Assembly: GCF_003863335.1 (NCBI RefSeq)
Contig: NZ_RRAZ01000014.1
Coordinates: forward strand, 1-64,000
From: Falsigemmobacter faecalis
GTDB taxonomy: Bacteria; Pseudomonadota; Alphaproteobacteria; Rhodobacterales; Rhodobacteraceae
DNA length: 64,000 nucleotides
Direction of reading: 5' to 3'
The stretch's first letter is position 1; each line of letters starts with the position of its first letter. Shown in pieces: positions 47,010 to 55,190 of this stretch. Below the pieces are notes generated by a model. The model searched no databases and was not told the DNA's origin. It worked only from the letters and a program-made list of their open reading frames with translations. A program made the position numbers and the translations under genes.

Positions 47010-47054
47010 GAAGTCCAACAGGGAGGTAAGAGAGATACAAAAGCATCATCTCTT
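46982..47054 (-). ncRNA. Candidate small regulatory RNA with anti-Shine-Dalgarno loop
   Basis: A compact, about 73-nt transcript unit on the minus strand. It begins at a predicted start site 7 nt after TAAATC (-10, 47061-47066), which is 17 nt from TTGAAT (-35, 47084-47089). The 5' end forms a stem (AAGAGATGAT / ATCTCTCTT), then comes a single-stranded UACCUCCCUGUUGG segment that mimics the anti-Shine-Dalgarno, then a perfect 8-bp terminator hairpin with eight U. No open frame of note lies inside. It could instead be the 3' UTR of the LysR gene 93 nt upstream. Confidence 0.6.
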
Positions 47055-47118
47055 GGGCAGGATTTATGCCCGGACCCCGTGGCATTCAAGCCCCGGGGGT
47101 GACTTCGATTGGCAAAGC

Positions 47119-47141
47119 AGATATGCACCTGGCGCATATCT
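47119..47141 (-). repeat. Inverted repeat just after the LysR stop codon
   Basis: AGATATGC / GCATATCT, a perfect 8-bp stem with a 7-nt loop, begins 5 nt past the stop. The sequence after it (TGCTTTGCC on the minus strand) is only weakly U-rich. Confidence 0.5.
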
Positions 47142-47146
47142 CGCAG

Positions 47147-48061
47147 TCAGTCACGGCTGATGCGACGGTGCTCCTGGATTTCTTCGGTGATAAAGTCGCG
47201 GAACGCGGCCACACGCCGCGAGTGACGAAGCTCTTCCGGATAGGCCAGAAAGACCGGAACTTCGTCGGATTCCACCCCCGGCAAAACCCGCTCCAGCGTG
47301 CCAAAATCGGCGTTGAGATATTCCGGCAGCACGCCGATCCCCAGATGATTCTGCACGCCCTGCAACACACCGAAGTAGTTATTCACCTTCAGGGTTGAGC
47401 GCGGCTCAAAGACCAGCATGTCGCGCGCCAGCCGCGCACCTGCTGCCACCTGGGGCGCACCGTCCTGCTGACAGATCAGGCGGTGATTGCGCAGATCTTC
47501 GGGCTTTTGCGGCACGCCATATTCGGCCAGATATTCCTTCGTCGCGAACAGCATGATGCGGATGTTCATCAGGCGGCGGCGGATCAGATCGGCCTGGCTG
47601 GGCTCTTTCATGCGGATGGCGACATCGGCCTCCCGCATCGGCAGATCGAGCACGCGCTCTTCGAGCAGCAGATCGATGCGGACATCGGGGTATTTGCGAT
47701 AGAGCGAAGACAGACGCGGCGCGAGCCACATGGTGCCAAAGCCCATGGTCGTCGTCACCCGCAGCTCGCCGAAAACCTCATCTTCGCTGTCGCGAATGCG
47801 GGCCGAGGCCGTCTCCAGCCGCTTCACCATCGAGGAGGTCGCCTCAAACAGAAGCTCCCCCTGTTCGGTCAGGATCAATCCGCGCGCGTGGCGGTGAAAC
47901 AGCGTCGTCGCGAGAGCTTCCTCAAGCGCACGGATCTGACGGCTGACGGCCGATTGCGACAGATGCAGCGTATCCCCGGCGTGGGTCAGGCTTCCGGCAT
48001 CGGCAACCGCGTGGAAGATCCGTAACTTATCCCAATCCATGGTGTGGGGCTGCCCTGTCAT
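47147..48061 (-). CDS. LysR-family transcriptional regulator
   Basis: The 304-residue protein has the N-terminal LysR HTH (KLRIFHAVADAGSLTHAGDTLHLSQSAVSRQIRALEEAL) and a periplasmic-binding-protein-like effector domain starting around residue 95 (ELRVTTTMGFGTMWLAPRL). It is divergent from the indolepyruvate oxidoreductase gene, and a perfect palindrome lies in the spacer, so it is the likely regulator of that gene. The start at 48061 has no strong Shine-Dalgarno; a second ATG at 48040 (MDWDKLRIF) is an alternative. Confidence 0.92.
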   Translation of the reverse strand: MTGQPHTMDWDKLRIFHAVADAGSLTHAGDTLHLSQSAVSRQIRALEEALATTLFHRHARGLILTEQGELLFEATSSMVKRLETASARIRDSEDEVFGELRVTTTMGFGTMWLAPRLSSLYRKYPDVRIDLLLEERVLDLPMREADVAIRMKEPSQADLIRRRLMNIRIMLFATKEYLAEYGVPQKPEDLRNHRLICQQDGAPQVAAGARLARDMLVFEPRSTLKVNNYFGVLQGVQNHLGIGVLPEYLNADFGTLERVLPGVESDEVPVFLAYPEELRHSRRVAAFRDFITEEIQEHRRISRD

Positions 48062-48134
48062 AACTATTTCTTGATCGGCCTCAGATAGGCAGCATCACGA
48101 GGGTTTGCAAATGAATCAACTGAAATTCCTCTTT

Positions 48135-48157
48135 GTAGGTCAGGATAATTGACCTAC
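48135..48157. promoter_or_regulatory. Perfect palindromic operator before the indolepyruvate oxidoreductase gene
   Basis: GTAGGTCA and TGACCTAC, perfect 8-bp arms, are separated by 7 bases (GGATAAT). It lies 37 bp before the oxidoreductase start and 74 bp from the LysR start. Its position over a possible TTGTAG-N16-TACGCT promoter would suit a repressor or a LysR recognition site. Confidence 0.65.
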
Positions 48158-48193
48158 GCTCTCTCCACTGCACGCGATCTGGGGAGGAGACCT

Positions 48194-51100
48194 ATGAGCC
48201 AGCAGGATGTTTCGCTGAAGGATCGTTTCGATCTCAGCAAGTCCACCGTATTATTGAACGGAACCCAGGCGCTTGTGCGACTGATGCTCATGCAAAAGGC
48301 CCGCGATGAAGCGGCGGGCCTGAAGACCGCCGGCTATTGCACCGGCTATCGCGGCTCACCTTTGGGCGCGGTGGATCAGCAGATGACGCGGGCCGAAAAG
48401 ATCCTCGCGCCGCGCGATATCAAATTCCAGCCCGGCACCAACGAAGATCTGGCCGCCACCGCGATCTGGGGCAGCCAGCAGGCTGAACTGCGCGGCGAGG
48501 GGCGTTACGACGGCGTCTTTGCGCTTTGGTATGGCAAGGGGCCGGGCGTTGACCGCTCGGGCGATGTCATGCGCCACGCCAATATGGCGGGCACCTCGCC
48601 CAATGGCGGCGTGCTGATGGCCATGGGGGATGATCACACCGGCGAAAGCTCAACGGTGCTGCATCAGTCCGACTGGGCGCTGGTCGATGCCTATATGCCG
48701 ATCGTCAGCCCCGCGGGTGTCCAGGAGATCCTCGACTACGGGCTTTACGGCTGGGCGCTCAGCCGCTTTGCCGGGGTCTGGGTCGGGCTGAAGACCATGA
48801 AAGACACCATTGAGGCGACGGCCGTCGTCGATGGCCGCGCGGATCGGATGCAGATCGTCACCCCTGAGGTGCCGCTGCCCGAGGGCGGGCTGAGCATCCG
48901 CCTGCAGGACACCCCGGTGGCTCAGGAAGCCCGGATGATCCGCTACAAGCGTCACGCGGCCGAGGCTTTTGCGCGCGCAAACCGCATTGATAAGCGGGTC
49001 TTTGGCCAAACCGGCGCGAAGATCGGCTTTGTCGCGGCGGGCAAGAACTGGCTCGACCTCAGCCATGCCCTGTCGCTGCTGGGGATTGATGAGCAGGAGG
49101 CCGGACGGCTGGGGATCACCACCTATAAAGTGGGCCAGGTCTGGCCGCTGGATATGGTGAGCTTTCGCGAATGGGCCGCGGGTCTCGATCTGATCGTGGT
49201 GGTGGAAGAAAAGCGCAAGCTGCTGGAAGTGCAGATCAAAGAAGCGCTTTTCGATGAGGAAAACCACTGCCGCATCTATGGCGGCACCCGTGCGGATTTC
49301 GCCCGTGACGGCGCGCGGCGTGAGCTCTTTACCGCCGCTTTCGCGCTTGATCCCATCCTGATCGCCGAGGCGCTTGGCGAGATCCTCGAGGAAGAGGGCT
49401 GCGGCACCGATCAGATCCTTGCCGCGCGCAAACGCCTGGGCGAGACGCGCCGCGCCGATAATGCCATTGATATCGCGGCGCGCACGCCCTGGTTCTGCTC
49501 GGGCTGTCCGCATAACTCCTCGACCAAAGTGCCCGAAGGCTCGCGCGCCTATGCCGGGATCGGCTGCCATTACATGTCACAATGGATGGACCGCGAGACC
49601 TTAGGCTTTACCCAGATGGGCGGTGAGGGCGCGAACTGGATGGGGGAATCGCTCTTCTCCACCCGGGAGCATGTGTTCCAGAACCTCGGCGATGGCACCT
49701 TTAACCATTCGGGCGTGCTGGCCATCCGGGCAGCGGTCGCGGCCCGCACGCGGATGACCTATAAAATCCTCTTCAATGACGCGGTCGCCATGACCGGCGG
49801 TCAGCCGAATGAGGGCGATCTCACGGCGCAGCAGATCGCGCGGGAAATCCAGGCCATCGGCGTCAGCCCCATTGTGGTGGTTTATGATCCGAAAGAAGCA
49901 GTGGATCTGACGACCTTTCCGCCGGGTCTGGAATTTGCGACCCGCGATAAGCTGATGGATGTGCAGCGCCGCATGGCGCAGGAGCCTGGCACTTCCGCCA
50001 TTCTCTATGTCCAGACCTGCGCCGCCGAGAAACGCCGCCGCCGCAAACGCGGCGAGTTTCCGGACCCCGATAAGCGCGTTTTCATCAATACCGATGTCTG
50101 CGAGGGCTGTGGCGACTGCGGTGTGCAGTCCAACTGCGTCTCGCTGGTGCCGGTTGAGACGGAACTCGGGCGCAAGCGGGCGGTGGATCAATCCTCCTGC
50201 AACAAAGACTTCAGCTGCGTGAACGGCTTTTGCCCCTCCTTCGTGACGCTTCAGGGCGCGAAGGTGAAAAAGACCGCCGCGCGCAGCTTTGAGCTTCCCC
50301 CCCTGCCCGAGCCGCAGCTGCCTGCCATCAAGGGCACCTGGAATATCGTGATCACCGGGGTTGGTGGCACCGGCGTGGTGACCATCGGGGCGGTGCTTTC
50401 AATGGCGGCGCATATCGATGGCCGGGGCACGGGCATGATGGAAATGGCGGGCCTGGCACAGAAAGGCGGCGCGGTTCACATCCATTGCCGCATCGCCAAC
50501 CGCGCCGAAGACATCACCGCCGTGCGCGTTGCAACCGGAGAGGCCGATGCCGTGATCGGCGGCGACCTGGTGGTGACGGCCGGGGCGAAAACCCTTGGGT
50601 TGATGACCACAGGGCGTTCCGGCGCGGTGGTGAACAGCCATGAGATCGTGACCGGCGACTTCACCCGCCTGCCCGATTTCCGACTGCCCGCCGATCAGCT
50701 GCGCATCGCCCTGGAGGCACGTCTGGGCGCAAGGCTGGCCTTCTTTGATGCCTCTGAGATTGCGCGGGTGATCTTAGGCGATTCGATTTACTCAAACATG
50801 ATGATGTTCGGCGCCGCCTGGCAGCAGGGGCTTGTTCCGGTCTCTCTCGCCGCGATCCGCCGCGCTATTGAGCTGAACGGCGCAGGGGTTGAAGCCAACC
50901 TCAAAGCCTTTGATCTGGGCCGCTGGGCCATCGCCTTCCCGCAGGACGCAAGGGCCGCCCTTGCCCCCGCAGCGCCGGCCACCCCGACGCAAAGCGATCC
51001 GATTGAGTTTCGGGCCGCGCATCTGACGGCCTATCAGGACGAGGGTCTTGCGCAGAAATACCGCGCCCTCCTGGCCCGTACAGACGATCCGGATCTGCGC

Positions 51101-51631
51101 CTCTCCATCGCGAAGGGCTATCATAAACTCCTGGCCTATAAGGATGAATATGAGGTGGCGCGCCTCCATCTTGCCACCATGGCAAAGGTGCGCGAGGGGT
51201 TTGACGGTGACCTGAGACCCTCGTTCCATCTGGCTCCTCCGATCCTGATGGGTGGCAAAGACAGCCTGGGGCGGCCAAAGAAGCGCGCGTTCGGCCCCTG
51301 GATTCTGCCGGTCTTCCGGCTGCTTGCCGGGCTGAGAGGCCTGCGCGGCGGGGCCTTTGATCTCTTTGGCTACACCGCCGAGCGGCGGATGGAGCGAAAT
51401 CTGATCACCCAATATGAGCGCGATATGACGGAGGTGCTGCAGGGCCTGACCCCCGATCGCCTGGCGCTGGCGCGCGAGCTGGCTGAACTTCCGCTCAGCA
51501 TCCGCGGGTTTGGTCCGGTCAAGGAAGCCGCTGCCCACCGGGCCGCTGTGCGGCGCGAGCAGTTGCTGGCGCAGCTTCGCAAAGGCGATACACCACAGCC
51601 GCGGACCCGGATAGCAATGGCCGCCCGCTGA
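48194..51631 (+). CDS. Indolepyruvate ferredoxin oxidoreductase, fused subunits
   Basis: Oxidatively decarboxylates aryl pyruvates from aromatic amino acids to acyl-CoA with ferredoxin as acceptor. The 1145-residue fusion has a pyrimidine-binding domain (GYCTGYRGSPLG), the TPP domain (GCHYMSQWMD near 455, GDGTFNHSG near 498), a Cys-rich segment (CEGCGDCGVQSNC near 635), the gamma domain (GVGGTGVVTIGAVL near 720) and a C-terminal DUF6537-type region (about 950-1130). The ATG at 48194 has GGGGAGGAG. Only one clear four-Cys cluster is visible. Confidence 0.93.
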   Translation: MSQQDVSLKDRFDLSKSTVLLNGTQALVRLMLMQKARDEAAGLKTAGYCTGYRGSPLGAVDQQMTRAEKILAPRDIKFQPGTNEDLAATAIWGSQQAELRGEGRYDGVFALWYGKGPGVDRSGDVMRHANMAGTSPNGGVLMAMGDDHTGESSTVLHQSDWALVDAYMPIVSPAGVQEILDYGLYGWALSRFAGVWVGLKTMKDTIEATAVVDGRADRMQIVTPEVPLPEGGLSIRLQDTPVAQEARMIRYKRHAAEAFARANRIDKRVFGQTGAKIGFVAAGKNWLDLSHALSLLGIDEQEAGRLGITTYKVGQVWPLDMVSFREWAAGLDLIVVVEEKRKLLEVQIKEALFDEENHCRIYGGTRADFARDGARRELFTAAFALDPILIAEALGEILEEEGCGTDQILAARKRLGETRRADNAIDIAARTPWFCSGCPHNSSTKVPEGSRAYAGIGCHYMSQWMDRETLGFTQMGGEGANWMGESLFSTREHVFQNLGDGTFNHSGVLAIRAAVAARTRMTYKILFNDAVAMTGGQPNEGDLTAQQIAREIQAIGVSPIVVVYDPKEAVDLTTFPPGLEFATRDKLMDVQRRMAQEPGTSAILYVQTCAAEKRRRRKRGEFPDPDKRVFINTDVCEGCGDCGVQSNCVSLVPVETELGRKRAVDQSSCNKDFSCVNGFCPSFVTLQGAKVKKTAARSFELPPLPEPQLPAIKGTWNIVITGVGGTGVVTIGAVLSMAAHIDGRGTGMMEMAGLAQKGGAVHIHCRIANRAEDITAVRVATGEADAVIGGDLVVTAGAKTLGLMTTGRSGAVVNSHEIVTGDFTRLPDFRLPADQLRIALEARLGARLAFFDASEIARVILGDSIYSNMMMFGAAWQQGLVPVSLAAIRRAIELNGAGVEANLKAFDLGRWAIAFPQDARAALAPAAPATPTQSDPIEFRAAHLTAYQDEGLAQKYRALLARTDDPDLRLSIAKGYHKLLAYKDEYEVARLHLATMAKVREGFDGDLRPSFHLAPPILMGGKDSLGRPKKRAFGPWILPVFRLLAGLRGLRGGAFDLFGYTAERRMERNLITQYERDMTEVLQGLTPDRLALARELAELPLSIRGFGPVKEAAAHRAAVRREQLLAQLRKGDTPQPRTRIAMAAR

Positions 51632-51643
51632 TTCGCCAAAGAG

Positions 51644-51666
51644 GAAGATCGGGAATCCCGGTCTTC
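51644..51666 (+). repeat. Stem-loop right after the oxidoreductase stop
   Basis: GAAGATCGGG and CCCGGTCTTC pair over 10 bp (one G-U) around an AAT loop, 12 nt after the stop codon. No U-tract follows. Confidence 0.5.
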
Positions 51667-51691
51667 AGGCCCTATACGAAAGCATATCTTG

Positions 51692-51719
51692 CCCCTCCAA
51701 TCGGAATAGATTGGAGGGG
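51692..51719. repeat. Perfect 11-bp inverted repeat at the border of an AT-rich spacer
   Basis: CCCCTCCAATC / GATTGGAGGGG with a 6-nt loop. The inner half (CTCCAATC / GATTGGAG) recurs as an imperfect inverted repeat at 53006-53032. The following 140 bp up to the sugar-transferase gene are clearly richer in A+T than the rest of the window. Confidence 0.55.
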
Positions 51720-51864
51720 TAACTATTACATAAATTCCACAAGTTCTGGTTAATTCGGAAATAAAGCTGCCGAATATGTTATAAATTCAAAAATTTTCCT
51801 ATAGGTAGGGAACTGTTTCCGAACTATACAATTTTCAATTCCTGGCGTTTTTGCTGGTAGCGTG

Positions 51865-52548
51865 ATGATCAAAGGTACAATGAATTTACGCCCGTCAGCC
51901 CCCGGCGAAACCGCGCGACAAGCGAGGGGGGGAAGACAGTCTGTCTATGCCCGCTTCTTCAAGCGGCCTCTTGATATTCTTATGGTGGTGACCGCTCTGC
52001 CGGTCATTGCCCCGGCGATTTTTGGCATTTCGGTCTGCATTCTTGCGGCCGGAAATGGCCCGGTCTTGCTGCGCGTCAGCCGTAAAGGCCGTGACGGTGC
52101 CATTTTCCGGCAGCTGCGCTTTCGCTGTGTCGATATGCGTGCGCTGGAGATGCCTCCGGTGCAGGGCTCTGCTGCGCTGGATGCTCAGGGGCGCGATCCG
52201 CGCCTGACCGTGGTGGGTGAATTCCTGATCCGCACCCGGCTGAATGCCCTGCCGCAGGTCTGGAACGTGCTGATGGGCGAGATGTCCCTGATCGGCCCGC
52301 TGCCGGAGCCGGTCCGCGTTGACCGTCAGATCGAGCGCAATGCCACGCTGCGCCGTGTGGCCCCTGGGATTTTCTGCCCCTCGGAACTGCCGGCCTATGC
52401 CCATCTTTCGGGCAAGGATCGCAAAGCGGTCGCCATTGCCTATGCGACGCGGGTGACCTTTGCGATGGATGTGAAAGTGGCTCTGAATGCCGTCACCTCA
52501 GCGCTGCGCTCTCAGCCGCCGCAGCCGCCTGCGCCCCCGGCCACCTGA
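51865..52548 (+). CDS. Bacterial sugar transferase homologue without the catalytic Asp-Glu
   Basis: The 227-residue protein follows the monotopic phosphoglycosyl transferase family (PF02397): an N-terminal membrane hairpin (KRPLDILMVVTALPVIAPAIFGISVCI), RVSRKGRDGAIFRQLRFR, DPRLTVVGEFLIR and LPQVWNVLMGEMSLIGPLPEP. Where active enzymes have L-D-E-L-P it reads L-N-A-L-P (about residues 127-128), so the nucleophile Asp and its Glu are absent. The tail is Pro-rich (SQPPQPPAPPAT). Start choice is uncertain: ATG 51865, or ATG 51880 behind AAAGG. An AT-rich spacer precedes it. Confidence 0.82.
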   Translation: MIKGTMNLRPSAPGETARQARGGRQSVYARFFKRPLDILMVVTALPVIAPAIFGISVCILAAGNGPVLLRVSRKGRDGAIFRQLRFRCVDMRALEMPPVQGSAALDAQGRDPRLTVVGEFLIRTRLNALPQVWNVLMGEMSLIGPLPEPVRVDRQIERNATLRRVAPGIFCPSELPAYAHLSGKDRKAVAIAYATRVTFAMDVKVALNAVTSALRSQPPQPPAPPAT

Positions 52549-52570
52549 AAATCTGCAGACCATTGTAATG

Positions 52571-52602
52571 AAAAACGCCGCCCCGTCAGGAGCGGCGTTT
52601 TT
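52571..52602. terminator. Bidirectional intrinsic terminator
   Basis: AAAAACGCCGC / GCGGCGTTTTT, an 11-bp stem with a 10-nt loop and T-tracts on both sides, lies between two convergent genes. Confidence 0.93.
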
Positions 52603-52623
52603 CTTAATCCTCCGTGGTCGCTG

Positions 52624-52956
52624 TCAGGCGCCGCGGTTGTCGTAGCGGTTGTTCAGTTGTTCCTGCAGGCGCAGAGCGCGGAACAGGATCGGCGAGCGTT
52701 CTGCGGTGCTGCCACCGGAGGCCTCTGCCGCGCGCAACTCACTCAGAGCTTCCATTTCAGCGTCAATCTCGCGGCGCATATATGCCCGGTCGCGCTCACT
52801 GTCGCGGTGGAACCGCATCAGCAGCCATCCGGCAATCGCATTTCCGGCAGCCGCATAGATGACCAGCGACCACAGCAGGCTCACGCCCGAGAAATAGCTG
52901 ACGGCAGCAATGAAGAAACCGACCACTCCGCCAATGACAATAATCAGGGCTCCCAT
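52624..52956 (-). CDS. Small two-helix membrane protein, family unknown
   Basis: The 110-residue protein has two membrane helices (about residues 3-20 and 25-48) followed by a basic stretch and a charged helix (RREIDAEMEALSELRAAEA). A similar layout, including hydrophobic pair, basic loop and EIxAxxxALxE helix, is found in the 86-residue protein at 58922-59182. I do not recognise a domain. It is convergent with the sugar-transferase gene. Its upstream region carries a GATTGGAG-type repeat. Confidence 0.75.
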   Translation of the reverse strand: MGALIIVIGGVVGFFIAAVSYFSGVSLLWSLVIYAAAGNAIAGWLLMRFHRDSERDRAYMRREIDAEMEALSELRAAEASGGSTAERSPILFRALRLQEQLNNRYDNRGA

Positions 52957-53005
52957 GACAGTCCTCCTTTATCTCTCACACACCCCTGGGGCCGAGGCGG
53001 CGCTT

Positions 53006-53032
53006 ACTCCATCAATCTTTAGTCGATTGGAG
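53006..53032. repeat. Imperfect inverted repeat related to the one at 51692
   Basis: ACTCCATCAATC and GATTGGAGT flank seven bases in the region upstream of the small membrane protein gene. The GATTGGAG half also occurs at 51709-51716. Confidence 0.4.
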
Positions 53033-53176
53033 TGTATAAATGTGGTTAAAATCAGGCAAATTCCGCAATCCGTTGAGAGCTTGTTAACATTTCAACTGGC
53101 CCCTGCAACAGCAGAAACGGCCCAGCGGCGTGTTGGCCATCTGCGGACAGGCTGACAAAGCTCTTATTTTATTGAG

Positions 53177-53197
53177 TTTTAAACCTATGGTTTAAAA
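53177..53197. repeat. AT-rich palindrome downstream of macB
   Basis: TTTTAAACC / GGTTTAAAA, perfect 9-bp arms with a TAT centre, lie 45 bp past the macB stop in an otherwise gene-free 285-bp spacer. Confidence 0.5.
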
Positions 53198-53241
53198 TCA
53201 TGATTTCAGAATCCTGCTGCCATCCGCCCGGTAAATCCGCC

Positions 53242-55182
53242 TTACTCACGCGCCAGAGCAACCACCGGATCCAGCCGCGAGGCTGAGCGCGCGGGCAGAT
53301 AGCCAAAGGTGATTCCCACAACCGTCGACGACAAAAACGCAAAGAAGATGGTCACCGGCGAGAAGGTCAGCCGGATCTGGTCCTGAAACTGATCCATCGC
53401 CAGCCCCCCGGCCAGCGCCAGCGAAACACCAATCGCGCCGCCCAGAAGACAGACCACGACCGCCTCGGTCAGGAATTGCGCAATAATATCAGAGCGCCGT
53501 GCCCCCACCGCCATGCGCACCCCGATCTCGCGGGTTCGCTCGGTCACCGAGGCCAGCATGATATTCATCACCCCGATGCCCCCCACCACCAGCGAGATCA
53601 GCGCAATCGACGAAATCAGCAGCGTCATCGTGCGGGTGGTGGCATCGATGCTTTCCCGTATCGCCACCGAATTGGTCATGAAAAAATCTTTCCGGCCATG
53701 ACGCCGGATCAAAAGCTCGTCGATTTTCGCCTCAGCTTCGGTGACGGTCATGTCATCGCGAAAGCGCACCAGGATCTCCTGCAGGTGCTTCTGGCCGTTA
53801 ATCCGTTTGGTCACAGCCGTATAGGGCACGTAGAACCGTGTCCCCGAGGGCCCGCGCGCGCTTGAGGAATCGATGACGCCGATCACCACAGCGGGCATCC
53901 GGTCCAGCATCACCGTCTCACCCAGCACGCGGCCGCCGTCGGGGAAAAAGGTATTCACCGCGTCATCATTCAGCAGGACCACCTGGGCCGCCGTTCGGAC
54001 ATCCGTGGCGTTCAAAGGCCGCCCCTGACGCAGCTTCAGGCCCTCGGCGTCGAAATAATCCACCCCGACGCCCGAAATCGACGCCGTGGTCGAATGACTG
54101 CCCCGGCGCAGCAGCCCGCTCGAACTCAGCGTCGGCGAGACCGAAACGGTGAAATCCTCCAGCGCCAGCGCATCCGCATCACCCGCAACAAGTGTACGCA
54201 CGGCAGAAGAGCGGCGATCTCCGAACCCCGTCCCGGGCCGCACCGTGATGGTGTTCGTGCCCAGCGAGGCGATGTTTTCCAACACTTTTTCACGGCTGCC
54301 CGTGCCAAGCGCCACCACCGAGACCACCGAGGCAATCCCGATGATGATCCCCAGCATGGTCAGAAAACTGCGCAGACGATGGGCATTCAGCGCCCGCAGC
54401 GCCATGACAAAAGCCTCACGAAACCGGCCAAGACTGACGGCAGGGCCGGTTTTCTCCGGCGGCGTGACCTCGGGTGCAGAGGGCGGCGGCAGGGGACGGT
54501 TGCGGCGATCGCCGATGATACGCCCGTCGCGCACCTCAATCACCCGCCCGGCCCGTGCCGCCACATCGGGGTCATGGGTCACGAGAATGATCGTATGGCC
54601 CTGCGCGTTCAACTCATCGAGAAGCGTCAGAAGCTCCCGCCCGGAGCGACTGTCGAGCGCGCCCGTCGGCTCATCCGCCAGAATTACCTCACCGCCGTTG
54701 ATCAGCGCCCGCGCCACGGAGACCCGCTGCTGCTGACCGCCGGAAAGCGCATTGGGGCGGTGATCCATCCGGTCACTCAGACCGAGGCGATCCAGCAAAG
54801 CCCTGGCGCGACTGCGGCGCTCAGCCGCCGGATGTCCGGCGTAGACGGCCGGTATTTCAACATTTCCAAGCGCATCCAGATCCGGAAGCAATTGATACCG
54901 CTGAAAAATAAATCCGAAATGCGCCCTGCGAAGGCGTGCGCGATCCTCAATATCCATCTGACCGACATCACGCCCATCATAAAGATACTGCCCCTCGCTC
55001 GGTCGGTCGAGACAGCCGATGATATTCATCAGCGTCGATTTACCAGAGCCTGAGGTGCCGATAATGGCCACCATATCGCCCCGCTCAATGCTCAGATTGA
55101 CGTCATGCAGAACGGTGATGTCTTCATCGCCCGCAGGAAAGCGGCGGGAGAGGCTGCGCAGTTCGATCAGGGGTTTGGACAT
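53242..55182 (-). CDS. macB: MacB-type ABC transporter, ATPase fused to FtsX-like permease
   Basis: The 646-residue protein joins an ABC ATPase (Walker A GTSGSGKST at residues 42-50, signature LSGGQQQR near 147, Walker B ILADEPTGALD near 165) to a four-helix MacB permease with a large periplasmic domain (about residues 270-525) and the C-terminal FtsX helices. With MacA and an outer-membrane factor it exports macrolides, peptides or siderophores by a mechanotransmission cycle. It starts 8 nt after the macA stop. No TolC-like gene is adjacent. Confidence 0.94.
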   Translation of the reverse strand: MSKPLIELRSLSRRFPAGDEDITVLHDVNLSIERGDMVAIIGTSGSGKSTLMNIIGCLDRPSEGQYLYDGRDVGQMDIEDRARLRRAHFGFIFQRYQLLPDLDALGNVEIPAVYAGHPAAERRSRARALLDRLGLSDRMDHRPNALSGGQQQRVSVARALINGGEVILADEPTGALDSRSGRELLTLLDELNAQGHTIILVTHDPDVAARAGRVIEVRDGRIIGDRRNRPLPPPSAPEVTPPEKTGPAVSLGRFREAFVMALRALNAHRLRSFLTMLGIIIGIASVVSVVALGTGSREKVLENIASLGTNTITVRPGTGFGDRRSSAVRTLVAGDADALALEDFTVSVSPTLSSSGLLRRGSHSTTASISGVGVDYFDAEGLKLRQGRPLNATDVRTAAQVVLLNDDAVNTFFPDGGRVLGETVMLDRMPAVVIGVIDSSSARGPSGTRFYVPYTAVTKRINGQKHLQEILVRFRDDMTVTEAEAKIDELLIRRHGRKDFFMTNSVAIRESIDATTRTMTLLISSIALISLVVGGIGVMNIMLASVTERTREIGVRMAVGARRSDIIAQFLTEAVVVCLLGGAIGVSLALAGGLAMDQFQDQIRLTFSPVTIFFAFLSSTVVGITFGYLPARSASRLDPVVALARE

Positions 55183-55190
55183 CGCGGGCC

